The notes beneath the pieces were generated by a model. That model did not search any database, was not told the origin of the DNA, and was given only the letters and a program-made list of their open reading frames with translations. Of a stretch of 64,000 bases of DNA, positions 16,564 to 25,796 are shown one piece after another. Each line of letters begins with the position of its first letter. Position 1 is the stretch's first letter. Both the position numbers and the translations under genes were made by a program. The stretch is from Streptomyces sp. CG4 (lineage in GTDB: Bacteria > Actinomycetota > Actinomycetes > Streptomycetales > Streptomycetaceae), in the NCBI RefSeq assembly GCF_041080655.1, contig NZ_CP163525.1:7254001-7318000 (forward strand), written 5' to 3'.

Positions 16564-17961
16564 ATGTCAGTGGACCGGTACTTCAGAATCTCCGAACGGG
16601 GATCCACGGTCGGCCGGGAGATACGCGGCGGCTTCGCCACGTTCTTCACCATGGCCTACATCCTCGTCCTGAATCCGATCATCCTGGGCAGCGCCAAGGA
16701 CAAGTACGGGCACGCGCTCGACACCGGCCAACTCGTCACCGCGACCGCACTGGTGGCGTGTGTGATGACGATCGTCATGGGCGTCGGCGGCAACCTCCCG
16801 CTCGCGATCGCGGCCGGACTCGGTCTCAACGCCGTCGTCGCCTTCCAGCTGGCGCCGCTGATGAGCTGGCCCGACGCGATGGGCCTGGTGGTCCTGGAGG
16901 GCCTGATCATCTGTCTGCTGGTCCTCACCGGACTCCGGGAAGCCATCATGAACGCGATCCCGCAGCAGCTGAAACAGGCCATCGGCGTCGGCATCGGCCT
17001 GTTCATCGCCTTCATCGGCTTTGTCGACGCCGGGTTCGTCAGCCGTATCCCGGACGCCGCGCACACCACCGTGCCCGTGCAACTGGGCGCCGTCGGACGG
17101 CTCACCGGCTGGCCGGTGCTCGTGTTCTGCCTCGGCGTGCTGCTGACCATCGCGCTGCTCGCCCGGAAGGTGAAGGGCGCGATCCTCATCAGCATCGTGA
17201 CGATGACCGTCGTCGCGATCGTCATCAACGCCGTCGCCGACATCAAGAGCTGGGGCCTGACCACGCCCAAGGTGCCCGACAAGATCGTCGCCAGCCCGGA
17301 CTTCGGGCTGATCGGTCACTTCAGCCTGTTCGGCGGGTTCGCCAAGGCCGGCGTCCTCACCGCCGTCCTGCTGGTCTTCACCTTGATCCTGTCCGACTTC
17401 TTCGACGCCATGGGCACGATCGTCGGCATCAGCGCGGAGGCCGGTCTGCTCGACGAGAAGGGTCAGGTGCCCGGCATCGGCCGTGTGCTGTTCATCGACG
17501 GCGCCGCGGCCGCCGTCGGCGGTCTCGGCTCCGCCTCCTCCAACACCGCCTACATCGAGTCCGCGGCCGGTGTCGGCGAGGGCGCCCGCACCGGCCTCGC
17601 CAACGTCGTCACCGGCGGCCTGTTCGGCCTCGCCCTCTTCCTCACCCCGCTGCTCACCATCGTCCCGCTCCAGGCCGCCGCGCCCGCGCTGATCGCCGTC
17701 GGCTTCCTGATGATGACCCACGTCAAGCACATCGACTGGGACCGGTACGAGATCGCCGTCCCGGCGTTCCTCACCATCGCCGCGATGCCGTTCACGTACT
17801 CCATCACCGACGGCATCGGCGCGGGCTTCCTGTCCTACGCCGTGATCAAGACGGTGCTGGGGAAGGCGCGGGAGGTCAACTGGCTGTTGTGGGCGGTTTC
17901 GGCGCTGTTCGTGGTGTACTTCGCGATCGACCCTGTGGAGCAGCTGCTCGGGGTGAAGTGA
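16564..17961 (+). CDS. NCS2-family purine permease (AzgA-like)
   Basis: This 465-residue membrane transporter belongs to the NCS2/AzgA branch that imports hypoxanthine, guanine or adenine with protons. The N-terminal GGFATFFTMAYILVLNPIIL is typical of this group. Later GLGLNAVVAFQ and SASSNTAYIESAAGVGEGARTGL, with the TAYIES loop, form the substrate motif. About fourteen hydrophobic segments are visible. I chose ATG at 16564 because GAGGAGTG lies just upstream; an in-frame ATG seven codons earlier has none. It converges on the PBP gene with 6 bp between stops. Purine salvage is the likely role; the exact base is uncertain. Confidence 0.93.
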   Translation: MSVDRYFRISERGSTVGREIRGGFATFFTMAYILVLNPIILGSAKDKYGHALDTGQLVTATALVACVMTIVMGVGGNLPLAIAAGLGLNAVVAFQLAPLMSWPDAMGLVVLEGLIICLLVLTGLREAIMNAIPQQLKQAIGVGIGLFIAFIGFVDAGFVSRIPDAAHTTVPVQLGAVGRLTGWPVLVFCLGVLLTIALLARKVKGAILISIVTMTVVAIVINAVADIKSWGLTTPKVPDKIVASPDFGLIGHFSLFGGFAKAGVLTAVLLVFTLILSDFFDAMGTIVGISAEAGLLDEKGQVPGIGRVLFIDGAAAAVGGLGSASSNTAYIESAAGVGEGARTGLANVVTGGLFGLALFLTPLLTIVPLQAAAPALIAVGFLMMTHVKHIDWDRYEIAVPAFLTIAAMPFTYSITDGIGAGFLSYAVIKTVLGKAREVNWLLWAVSALFVVYFAIDPVEQLLGVK

Positions 17962-17967
17962 GGGGGC

Positions 17968-19422
17968 CTACTTCAACGCCGCCTGCATCATCGCCTTGGC
18001 CACGGGCGCCGCCAGGCCGTTGCCGCTGACCTCCGAGCGCGCCGCGTCCGACTGCTCCACCATCACCGCGACGGCGACCTCCTTGCCGTTGCTGTCGGAC
18101 TTGGCGAAGGACGTGAACCAGGCGTACGGCGTCTTGCTGTTGTTCTCGCCGTGCTGGGCGGTGCCGGTCTTGCCGCCGACGGTGGCCCCGTCGATCAGCG
18201 CGTTGGTGCCCGTGCCGTCCTTGACCACCGTCTCCATCGCCGACTGGAGCTGCTCGGCGGTGGCGGAGCTGAGGATCTCCTTGCTGTCCGCGCTGTCGTC
18301 GTAGTTCTGCAGCACATCACCGCCACTGTCGGTGATCTGCGACACCATGTGCGGCGAGACCAGCTTGCCGCCGTTGGCTATCGCCGCGGACACCATGGCC
18401 ATCTGCAGAGGGGTCGCGGTGACGTCGAACTGGCCGATGCCGGACAGCGCGGTCTGCGCCTTGTCCATGCCGGAGGGGTACACGCTGGCGTAGGCCCGCA
18501 CCGGCACGTCCTGGTGGTCGTTGTTGAAGCCGAACTTCTCGGCCATGGCCTTCACCTTGTCCTGGCCGAGCTGGACGGCCATGTGACCGAAGACGTTGTT
18601 GCAGGAGTACCGGAGGGCCGTGCGGATCGAGGCGTTCTTGCACGGCGCCGACTTGTTCTCGTTCGCCAGTGGGCGCGTCGTGCCCGGCATGATGTACGGG
18701 TCGGGGCTGTCGGTGGGGTCGCCCACGTTCTTGTACAGCCCGTTCTCCAGCGCGGCCGCCGCCACGACCAGCTTGAACGTCGAACCCGGCGGCAGCGGCT
18801 GGCGCAGCGCGCGGTTGGTGAGCGGCTTGTCCTTGTCCGCGTTGAGCTGCTTCCAGGCGCTCCCGGCCGTGTTGGCGTCGGTGAGCGAGGAAGGGTCGTA
18901 CGACGGCGTGGACACCGCCGCGAGGATCTTGCCGGTCTTCGGGTCGACCGCCACGGCCGCGCCCTTCTTGTCGCCGAGCGCGCGGTAGGCCGCCTTCTGC
19001 ACGCCCGGGTCGATCGTGGTGAGGACGTTGCCCGGGTCGGCGCGCTTGCCGGTGAGCGTGTCCATCACGTTCTTCAGCTTGCTGTCCGTGCCGTTCAGCA
19101 GGTCCTGGTAGATGCCCTCCAGCTGGGTGGGGGCATAGGCCTGCGAGGCGTAGCCCGTCACGGCCGCGTAGAGCTTGCCGTCGGTGTACGTCCGCTTGTA
19201 CGCGAGGTCGCTCTTCGCCGTCCGCGCGGAGCCGGTGACGGCGTTTCCGGCCACGATGATGTTACCGAGCGGCTGCGAGTACGTCTGGATCGCGTTCCGC
19301 CGGTTGTCGTTGTCGTCCGCTAGGGCCTTGCCGTCGTAGAACTGCACCCATGTCGCCCTGACCAGCAGAGCGAGCACGAGCAGCAGCACGAAGACGGACA
19401 CCCGCCTGATCGTCTTGTTCAT
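17968..19422 (-). CDS. Class B penicillin-binding protein (transpeptidase)
   Basis: This 484-residue membrane-anchored D,D-transpeptidase cross-links peptidoglycan. One N-terminal helix (VSVFVLLLVLALLVRATWV) anchors it and a dimerisation domain follows. The three penicillin-site motifs are all present: STFK (about 214-217), SCN (about 273-275) and KTGT (about 418-421). Size and PbpA-like organisation match the Streptomyces PbpA group used in growth or sporulation, of which these bacteria carry several copies. There is no FtsW/RodA gene next to it here, so it is probably a paralogue outside the main cell-wall cluster. It lies 54 bp downstream of the response regulator on the same strand. Confidence 0.93.
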   Translation of the reverse strand: MNKTIRRVSVFVLLLVLALLVRATWVQFYDGKALADDNDNRRNAIQTYSQPLGNIIVAGNAVTGSARTAKSDLAYKRTYTDGKLYAAVTGYASQAYAPTQLEGIYQDLLNGTDSKLKNVMDTLTGKRADPGNVLTTIDPGVQKAAYRALGDKKGAAVAVDPKTGKILAAVSTPSYDPSSLTDANTAGSAWKQLNADKDKPLTNRALRQPLPPGSTFKLVVAAAALENGLYKNVGDPTDSPDPYIMPGTTRPLANENKSAPCKNASIRTALRYSCNNVFGHMAVQLGQDKVKAMAEKFGFNNDHQDVPVRAYASVYPSGMDKAQTALSGIGQFDVTATPLQMAMVSAAIANGGKLVSPHMVSQITDSGGDVLQNYDDSADSKEILSSATAEQLQSAMETVVKDGTGTNALIDGATVGGKTGTAQHGENNSKTPYAWFTSFAKSDSNGKEVAVAVMVEQSDAARSEVSGNGLAAPVAKAMMQAALK

Positions 19423-19476
19423 CCCGCTGGAAAGACGTTCGAGAAGGGCCTGATCGTTCCCGTACGCCCCGTTTTC

Positions 19477-20136
19477 TCATCGCGCGTTCAGGAAACCCGC
19501 CTCGTAGGCGGCGATCACCGCCTGGGTGCGGTCCCGGGCGCCGGTCTTCGCGAGGACGGCCGCCACGTGCGACTTCACGGTCGCGGGGCCCACGTCCAGG
19601 CGCCGGGCGATCTCGGCGTTGGTCAGCCCGTCGGCCATGTGCCGCAGCACGTCGCGCTCGCGTCCGGTGAGCTTGCTCACCCAGGGCGCGGACGGGGTGG
19701 TCCGGCGCGCGTGTTCGGCCGCGAGGGTCCGCACGGCCGACGGGAACAGCAGGCTGTCGGTGTGGGCGACCAGCCGTACCGCCTGGACCAGGGTGTCGGC
19801 GTCGGCCCGCTTCAGCAGGAAGCCGGCGGCGCCGGCGCGCAGCGCGTCGTACACGTAGGAGTCGTTCTCGAAGGTGGTCACGACCACGATGCGCGGCGGG
19901 TGCTCCAGGGTGCCGACGATCTGTTCGGTGGCCCGGATCCCGTCGATCTCCGGCATGCGCACGTCCATCAGCACGACGTCGGGTCGCAGCTCCCGGACCA
20001 CCGACACGGCCTCGGCGCCGGTCGTCGCCTCACCGACCACCTCCAGGCCCGGTTCGGCGGAGAGGATCGCGCGCAGGGCGGTGCGGACCATGCGCTCGTC
20101 GTCGGCGAGGACGATCCGGAGGGCGGGCTGGGTCAT
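19477..20136 (-). CDS. NarL/LuxR-family response regulator
   Basis: This 219-residue two-component regulator has an N-terminal receiver, with LADDERMVRTALRAIL holding the acidic pair. The phospho-acceptor Asp is in DVVLMDVRMP, then VVTTFEN and LLKRAD carry the conserved Thr and Lys. The C-terminal LuxR helix-turn-helix is in LTGRERDVLRHMADGLTNAE and VKSHVAAVLAK. It follows the sensor kinase gene by 32 bp, which makes the pair cognate. Targets may include the membrane protein operon itself or the PBP gene downstream, but the sequence does not show this. Confidence 0.94.
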   Translation of the reverse strand: MTQPALRIVLADDERMVRTALRAILSAEPGLEVVGEATTGAEAVSVVRELRPDVVLMDVRMPEIDGIRATEQIVGTLEHPPRIVVVTTFENDSYVYDALRAGAAGFLLKRADADTLVQAVRLVAHTDSLLFPSAVRTLAAEHARRTTPSAPWVSKLTGRERDVLRHMADGLTNAEIARRLDVGPATVKSHVAAVLAKTGARDRTQAVIAAYEAGFLNAR

Positions 20137-20168
20137 ACGGAGCCTTTCGGGAACGGTCGGGGTGTGCG

Positions 20169-21440
20169 TCAGCCGCGGTCGGGGGCGGCGGTCGCCGTGG
20201 GCGTGGTCAGAGGCAGTCGTACGTGCAGGCGCCAGGTGTCCCCGGCCGGGCCCGCCTCCGCCGCGCCGCCGAGCAGTCGCACCCGGTCGGCGACGCCCCG
20301 CAGGCCGTGCCCGCCGCCGGGGCGCGGGGCCGGGGCGGCGCCGAGAGGGTTCTCGACGGTGATCGCCAGCCGGCCCTCGGCGGCGGCGATGCGGACCGCG
20401 ACCGGTGTGCCGGCGTGCTTCAGGGCGTTGCTCAGGCCCTCCTGCACGATCCGGTACGCCTCCCGGGAGACCAGCGGGGGCAGCGCGGCGGGGTCGGCGG
20501 CGACGCTGGCCGTCACGGGCTGCCCGGCGGCCCGGGTGCGGCGCAGCAGACCGTCCAGGTCGGTCGCGAGGGTCGGCGCGGGTGCGGTGCCCGGCGCGTC
20601 CCCGTCCCGCAACACGCCCAGTACGGCGTCGAGTTCGCCGACCGTGCGCCGGGTGGTCTCCTCGATGGCGGCGAGCGCCTCGCGGACGAACTCCGGGTCG
20701 GTGCCGAGGACCCGGCGGGCCGCGCTCGCCTGCAGGGTGACGGCGCTCAGCGCGTGGCCGACGGAATCGTGCAGCTCGCGGGCGAGCCGGTTGCGTACGG
20801 CGAGGTCGGCGGCGCGGGCCTCGGCGGCGGCCAGCCGGTCCTCGGGCGTGGGCCCGAGCAGCGCCGGCGCCCAGCGGGCCAGCAGGGCCCCGCAGCCCGC
20901 GGCGCACGCGGCGAGCGCGAGCAGCGTGACCAGGCCGGCGAGCGGCGACAGCGCCAACCCCCAGGCATGGTTCAGGACTTCGGGCTGGCCCAGCCGGGTG
21001 TCGCGCAGCCCGGCGAACAGGGGCAGCGCGATCAGGAAGCCCGCGAACGGGGGCACCGCCAGCGACATCCCCGCCACGATCCCGCCGAACCCGAGATGCA
21101 GCGTGAACCAGGCGGCCGTACGCGCCCGTTCGGCCCGGGTGCGGGCCGGGCCGTGGGCGAGGGCGTCGTCCCCGTCGATCCCGCACAGGGCGCGCACGGC
21201 GGCCGACTCCAGCGGCCGGGTCAGCGGGAACAGGGAGGTCACCGCGGCGATCGGCAACCCGACGGCGAACGAGCCGAGTTGCAGCGGAAGCGAACGGAAG
21301 ACGTCGTCCACGCCGGTGAGCGGCCCGACGATCACGGAGCCGACGAGGACGTACGGCATGGCGAGCGCGCCGCCCAGGATCAGATGCACCCACCGGCGCC
21401 GCGCCCGCCCGCCGACGAGCAGCCTCAACCCTGCGCGCAC
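20169..21440 (-). CDS. Sensor histidine kinase (NarL-type, HisKA_3)
   Basis: This 423-residue membrane kinase has an N-terminal half with about four to six hydrophobic helices and no large extracellular domain. The dimerisation helix RNRLARELHDSVGHALSAV holds the phospho-acceptor His. A short HATPase domain ends the protein, with REAYRIVQEGLSNALKHA as the N box and GGGHGLRGVADRV as the G box. I chose GTG at 21440, which overlaps the end of the upstream membrane gene by 16 bp. Translational coupling and strand make it one operon with that protein and the response regulator. The stimulus is unknown. Confidence 0.9.
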   Translation of the reverse strand: MRAGLRLLVGGRARRRWVHLILGGALAMPYVLVGSVIVGPLTGVDDVFRSLPLQLGSFAVGLPIAAVTSLFPLTRPLESAAVRALCGIDGDDALAHGPARTRAERARTAAWFTLHLGFGGIVAGMSLAVPPFAGFLIALPLFAGLRDTRLGQPEVLNHAWGLALSPLAGLVTLLALAACAAGCGALLARWAPALLGPTPEDRLAAAEARAADLAVRNRLARELHDSVGHALSAVTLQASAARRVLGTDPEFVREALAAIEETTRRTVGELDAVLGVLRDGDAPGTAPAPTLATDLDGLLRRTRAAGQPVTASVAADPAALPPLVSREAYRIVQEGLSNALKHAGTPVAVRIAAAEGRLAITVENPLGAAPAPRPGGGHGLRGVADRVRLLGGAAEAGPAGDTWRLHVRLPLTTPTATAAPDRG

Positions 21441-22408
21441 CGAACGACCTTGCGGGACCGGTCCGCGAGAAAGCGGGCGGCGAGGGAAGCCACGAGCAAG
21501 CCGGTGATCACCTGCCCAGCGTAGGTGAGACCCAGTGTCGGTGCCGGACGAACGGCGACGTCGGGTGCCATGAGGGTGCCGAGGGCCATCCAGGCGCCCC
21601 AGCAGGCGGCCGCGCCGGACCCGGTCCAGGCCAGCACGAGCGGCACGGCGACCGGCAGCGCACCGACGCGGGCGAGCCGGAGTTGCCAGGCGCCGAGTAC
21701 GGCGGCGGCCAGGGAGAGCGCCATCAGCACGTCCATCAGCCGGCCTCCGGGGTGGCCCGCGCTCAGCCCCGCCGTGCCGCCGCAGGCCCACAGCAGTCGG
21801 GTGCCGGCCGGGAACAGCGCGAGCACCGCCACCGTCACCGCCGGACCCCACCGGCCGGCCGCGGTGCCGTGGCGCGGCACGTCCCGCACCCGTCCCCGCC
21901 ACAGATGCCCCCACCGGTCACGGGCGTACGCGGCGAACAGCGCCCCGAGGGCCAGACCCTGCACGATGAACCCGCCGTACACCATGGCGAACACCCAGTC
22001 GGCCAGGAACGGTTTGTCCCCGCCGCCGCCTCCGCCACCCCCGTGGACGGCACCGAGCACCAACTGGACCGGGAATCCGGCCATGATCGGCGCGAGCAGG
22101 CCGGTGGCGATCCACATCGGCACGGCCAGCAGCCAGGCGGGCACCCGTCGCCCCCACGGACGGGTCAGCAGCAGCGCCAGCACGACGACGGCCGCGTCCA
22201 TCAGCACGGTGAGCCCATTGGCGACGATCATGGTCACCCGGTGCTCCAGCAACGGGCTCCCGTCCGGGATCCCGGCATGACTTCCGGCGATCCAGGCGAC
22301 CTTGAGGGAGAGATACGGCAGACAGGCGGCGATGGCGACGAGGCGCAGCAGTCGGCGCCATGCGGGGGCGCCGGCGGTGGCCGGGGCGAGAGCGGTCGGG
22401 TGCGTCAT
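21425..22408 (-). CDS. Polytopic membrane protein of a two-component operon, function unknown
   Basis: This 327-residue protein has about eight hydrophobic segments (for instance VVVLALLLTRPWG, ALFAAYARDRWG, AAVLGAWQLRLARV). An eight-glycine run lies in a loop (HGGGGGGGGDKPF, coding near 22017-22046). I do not recognise a family. It is the first gene of a coupled trio with a histidine kinase and a response regulator, so it may sense the signal or modulate the kinase. The repeat-like glycine codons could vary in number between strains. Confidence 0.75.
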   Translation of the reverse strand: MTHPTALAPATAGAPAWRRLLRLVAIAACLPYLSLKVAWIAGSHAGIPDGSPLLEHRVTMIVANGLTVLMDAAVVVLALLLTRPWGRRVPAWLLAVPMWIATGLLAPIMAGFPVQLVLGAVHGGGGGGGGDKPFLADWVFAMVYGGFIVQGLALGALFAAYARDRWGHLWRGRVRDVPRHGTAAGRWGPAVTVAVLALFPAGTRLLWACGGTAGLSAGHPGGRLMDVLMALSLAAAVLGAWQLRLARVGALPVAVPLVLAWTGSGAAACWGAWMALGTLMAPDVAVRPAPTLGLTYAGQVITGLLVASLAARFLADRSRKVVRCAQG

Positions 22409-22566
22409 GCCTCAACGCTCCCGCGCGGAGCCGGGAGTTCACTTCCTGCCCGCCGACGATCCGTCTCCGCCGGACGGGGGAGACGCCGGGCGCCGAGGTG
22501 GAGGCGGCACCCGGCGTGACGGTGGCGCCGAGGCCGATCCGGGGCCGGGACCCGTGGCTGCCGTGC

Positions 22567-23340
22567 CTACAGCCGGCGCGTCGCCAGCGTCAGGCGGTCG
22601 CGGGCGTCGAACAGCGCGTCCTTGATCATCTGTTCGTGGGCGGGCGTCAGGCGGGCCACCGGCACCGAGCAGCTGATGGCGTCCCGGGCCGGGGTGCGGT
22701 ACGGGATCGCCACGCCGAAGCAGCGCAGTCCCAGCGTGTTCTCCTCGCGGTCGACCGCGAAGCCCTGCTCCCGCACCTGGTGCAGCTCCTCGATGAGCTT
22801 CTCCCGGTCGGTGATGGTGTTCTCGGTGAGCGCGGGCAGGGTCTCCGGCAGCAGCTTGCGCACCTGCTCGTCGCCGTACGTGGCGAGGATCGCCTTGCCG
22901 AGCGAGGTGGAGTGGGCCGGCAGCCGGCGCCCGACCCGGGTGAAGGGGCGCAGATAGTGCTGGGACTGGCGGGTGGCCAGATAGACCACGTTGATCCCGT
23001 CGAGCCGGGCCAGGTGGATGGTCTCCGTGGTGTCGTCCGAGAGCCGGTCCAGGGTCGGCCGCGCGGCGGCCACCACCTCGTCGCCGTCGATGTACGACGT
23101 GCCGACCAGCAGCGCCCGCACCCCGATGCCGTACCGCGTGCCGGTCGCGTCCGTCTCCACCCAGCCCAGCTCGACGAGGGTGCGCAGCAGCATGTACAGG
23201 CTGGACTTGGGGTACCCCACGGCCTCCTGCACGGCCGCCAGGGAGTGCATACCGGGCCGGCCGGCGAAGTACTCCAGCAGCTCAACGGTCCGTACCGCGG
23301 ACTTGACCTGCGCCCCGCCGCCTGTGTCGCCTGCCGTCAT
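22567..23340 (-). CDS. IclR-family transcriptional regulator
   Basis: This 257-residue regulator has an N-terminal winged helix: VKSAVRTVELLEYF, then LAAVQEAVGYPKSSLYMLLR and the wing TRYGIG. A C-terminal effector domain follows with RLPAHSTSLGKAILA and FAVDREENTLGLRCFGVAIP, both typical of IclR. It diverges from the 2-oxoglutarate-semialdehyde dehydrogenase gene and probably controls it in response to a pathway intermediate. A palindrome in the shared region may be its operator. Confidence 0.93.
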   Translation of the reverse strand: MTAGDTGGGAQVKSAVRTVELLEYFAGRPGMHSLAAVQEAVGYPKSSLYMLLRTLVELGWVETDATGTRYGIGVRALLVGTSYIDGDEVVAAARPTLDRLSDDTTETIHLARLDGINVVYLATRQSQHYLRPFTRVGRRLPAHSTSLGKAILATYGDEQVRKLLPETLPALTENTITDREKLIEELHQVREQGFAVDREENTLGLRCFGVAIPYRTPARDAISCSVPVARLTPAHEQMIKDALFDARDRLTLATRRL

Positions 23341-23430
23341 CGCCCTTGACCCCTTCGTCCGACGAGGGCCTGGATATTCAGGACCCGAGATATGTAGTCT
23401 CCGAGCAGCGAATTCATCATCAGAGACAGT

Positions 23431-23446
23431 GTTCAGTATATCGAAC
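23431..23446. promoter_or_regulatory. Candidate IclR operator
   Basis: GTTCAGTATATCGAAC is a 16-bp near-palindrome, 12 of 16 positions symmetric with GTTC/GAAC ends. It lies between the divergent regulator and dehydrogenase genes, 53-68 bp before the dehydrogenase start. IclR proteins typically bind sites of this length and symmetry. Confidence 0.45.
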
Positions 23447-23498
23447 GCGGCTGATGGGTGACCCAGTTAAGCGCAGTCTCGTTTGGAGGGGACCCGCG

Positions 23499-25028
23499 GT
23501 GGCAGCAGCACCAGTCTGGAGTGTCGACCCGCGCACCGGGAAGCAGCGTGAGCAGGTTGCGGTGGAAGCCACAGCCCAGGAGGTGGACGCAGCGGTCCGG
23601 GCGGCGCACGCCGCGCGCGGCGCCCTCGCCGACCGCGCGGTGCGCTCCGCCTTCCTGCGCACGGCCGCCGCTGGCCTGGACGCGGCCAGGGACGGCCTGA
23701 TCGAGACCGCCGACGCCGAGACCGCCCTCGGCCCGGTCCGGCTGGCCGGGGAACTCGCCCGCACCGGATACCAGTTGCGGGCCTTCGCCGACATCGTCGA
23801 CGAGGGTGCCTTCCTCGACGTCGTCGTCAACCACCCCGACGACACCGCGACCCCGCCCATCCCGGACCTGCGCCGCTACAAGGTCTCGCTGGGCGTCGTC
23901 GCCGTCTACTCGGCCTCCAACTTCCCCTTCGCCTTCTCCGTCGCCGGCGGCGACACCGCGAGCGCGCTGGCCGCGGGCTGCCCGGTCGTCGTCAAGGCCC
24001 ACCCCGACCATCCGGCCCTGTCCGAGCTGGTCGCCAAGGTGCTGCGCCGGGCCGCCGCCGAACACGGCATCCCCGGGGGCGTCATCGGCCTCGTGCACGG
24101 CTTCGCGGCGGGCACCGAGCTGATCAGGCATCCGCTGGTCGCCGCCGCGGGCTTCACCGGTTCGGTGCGGGGCGGGCGGGCGCTGTTCGACGCGGCCGTG
24201 GCGCGTCCGGTGCCGATTCCGTTCCACGGCGAGCTCGGGTCGCTGAACCCGGTGCTGGTGACGGAGGCCGCCGCCGCCGAGCGGGGCGAGGCGATCGGCA
24301 CCGGTCTCGCCGGGTCCATGACGCTCGGCGTCGGCCAGTTCTGTGTGAAGCCCGGTCTGGTGCTGGTGCCGTCCGGCGCGGGCGGCGACCGGCTGGTGAA
24401 GTCCCTCACCGACGCGGTCAGCGACACCGAGGCGGGGGTGCTGCTCGACCACCGGATGCGGGACGACTTCGTCGCCGGCGTGCAGGAGCGGACCCGGCTG
24501 GCGGACGTCGACTCGCCCGTCACACCGGGTGCGGGCGGCCCGCACACGGTCGGCGCGGGGGTCCTCACGGTGCCGGCGGAGCGGCTGGCCGAGGAGGGGG
24601 CGTACGACCTGCTGCTGGAGGAGTGCTTCGGGCCGGTCACCGTCGTGGCCCGCTACGCCGACGAGGCCGAGGCGGCGGCGGTGCTGTCGCGGCTGCCGGG
24701 CAACCTCACCGCGACGGTTCAGCTGTCCGCAGAGGAGGCGGCCGGGGAGGGGCGGGGCGCCGAGCTGCTCGCCGAGCTGACTCCGCTGGCGGGGCGGGTG
24801 GTCGTGAACGCGTGGCCCACGGGGGTCGCGGTGGCGCCCGCGCAGCATCACGGGGGGCCGTACCCGGCGACGACCTCCACGTCGACCTCCGTGGGCGGCA
24901 CGGCCATCGAGCGGTGGCTGCGGCCGGTGGCGTACCAGAACGCGCCCGCCGCGCTGTTGCCGAAGGAACTTCGCGACGAGAACCCGCTGGGGCTTCCCCG
25001 GAGGTTCAACGGGGTCCTGGAGCGCTAA
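23499..25028 (+). CDS. 2-oxoglutarate semialdehyde dehydrogenase (NADP+)
   Basis: This 509-residue member of the aldehyde dehydrogenase superfamily resembles the group that oxidises 2-oxoglutarate semialdehyde to 2-oxoglutarate. Visible marks are VAVYSASNFPFAFSVAGGDT (active-site and cofactor region), VVKAHPDHP, FTGSVRGGRALFD, FHGELGSLNPVLV with the general-base Glu, and GVGQFCVKPGLV with the nucleophile Cys. I chose GTG at 23499 because GGAGGGG sits 7 bp upstream. Next to an IclR gene, it completes the sugar-acid routes encoded in the first 12 kb. A different aldehyde as substrate remains possible. Confidence 0.88.
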   Translation: MAAAPVWSVDPRTGKQREQVAVEATAQEVDAAVRAAHAARGALADRAVRSAFLRTAAAGLDAARDGLIETADAETALGPVRLAGELARTGYQLRAFADIVDEGAFLDVVVNHPDDTATPPIPDLRRYKVSLGVVAVYSASNFPFAFSVAGGDTASALAAGCPVVVKAHPDHPALSELVAKVLRRAAAEHGIPGGVIGLVHGFAAGTELIRHPLVAAAGFTGSVRGGRALFDAAVARPVPIPFHGELGSLNPVLVTEAAAAERGEAIGTGLAGSMTLGVGQFCVKPGLVLVPSGAGGDRLVKSLTDAVSDTEAGVLLDHRMRDDFVAGVQERTRLADVDSPVTPGAGGPHTVGAGVLTVPAERLAEEGAYDLLLEECFGPVTVVARYADEAEAAAVLSRLPGNLTATVQLSAEEAAGEGRGAELLAELTPLAGRVVVNAWPTGVAVAPAQHHGGPYPATTSTSTSVGGTAIERWLRPVAYQNAPAALLPKELRDENPLGLPRRFNGVLER

Positions 25029-25063
25029 CCCGGGCCCAACTCTTCTCTTGCGACAATCGGACC

Positions 25064-25672
25064 ATGGACGTGGAACTCCCCGACATTCCCTTCCCTCTCC
25101 GCACGTACGGGCCCGACGGCCACTGGTCGTACGAGGACGGTGTGCTCACCGGATGGGCGGGGCCCCGGCAGGACCGGTTCGTCACGCCCACCGGGGAAGC
25201 CCTGGATCCCGCCTCCGACGCGCCGCGGCTGCTGGGCGCGCCGGAGGGCGACTTCCAGTTGATCGCGCGGGTCACCGTGGGGTTCGGCGCGGCCTTCGAC
25301 GCGGGCGTGCTGTACGTCCACGTCGGCGAGCGGGCCTGGGCCAAGTTGTGTCTGGAGTTCTCCCCGGACGTGCCCACCGTCTGCACGGTGGTCACCCGGG
25401 GGCACTCCGACGACTGCAACTCCTTCACGGTGGAAGGGAGTTCGGTGTGGCTGCGGATCAGCCGGACCGGGCGGTCCTTCGCCTTCCACGCCTCGCGGGA
25501 CGGCGAGCGGTGGACCTTCGTCCGGCTGTTCACCCTGGGCGACGAGAAGGAGACCGGCGCCGCGCTGGTCGGCTTCATGACCCAGTCGCCGCTGGGGGAG
25601 GGGTGCGTGGTCACGTACGACCACCTCGGCTTCCGGCCCGGCTGGCCGGACGACCTCCGAGACGGAAGCTGA
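25064..25672 (+). CDS. DUF1349 domain protein
   Basis: This 202-residue soluble protein is made of the concanavalin-like beta-sandwich of DUF1349. Its segments RVTVGFGAAFDAGVLYVHVG, AWAKLCLEFSPD and GRSFAFHASRDGERWTFVRL are typical. No signal peptide is present. Proteins of this fold often bind sugars, but no catalytic residues can be named. It starts 36 bp after the dehydrogenase stop and may share its transcript. It could assist sugar-acid metabolism; that is guilt by association. Confidence 0.85.
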   Translation: MDVELPDIPFPLRTYGPDGHWSYEDGVLTGWAGPRQDRFVTPTGEALDPASDAPRLLGAPEGDFQLIARVTVGFGAAFDAGVLYVHVGERAWAKLCLEFSPDVPTVCTVVTRGHSDDCNSFTVEGSSVWLRISRTGRSFAFHASRDGERWTFVRLFTLGDEKETGAALVGFMTQSPLGEGCVVTYDHLGFRPGWPDDLRDGS

Positions 25673-25796
25673 GGGCGGACGTCACCGTGAGCAGGGCCGC
25701 GAAGGCCGGCGTGCAGGCGTCCACGACCCACGGGAGCCCGGACATACCGTTCAGCCGCCACGGAACCGCGCTCGGTGCCGGCACGTCCTCCGTTGC

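Noticed and set aside
25673..25796. Leftward hydrophobic peptide-like text between the DUF1349 and GNAT genes
   Set aside because: GC-rich third positions are present but there is no ribosome site and no recognisable family. It is too short to call.
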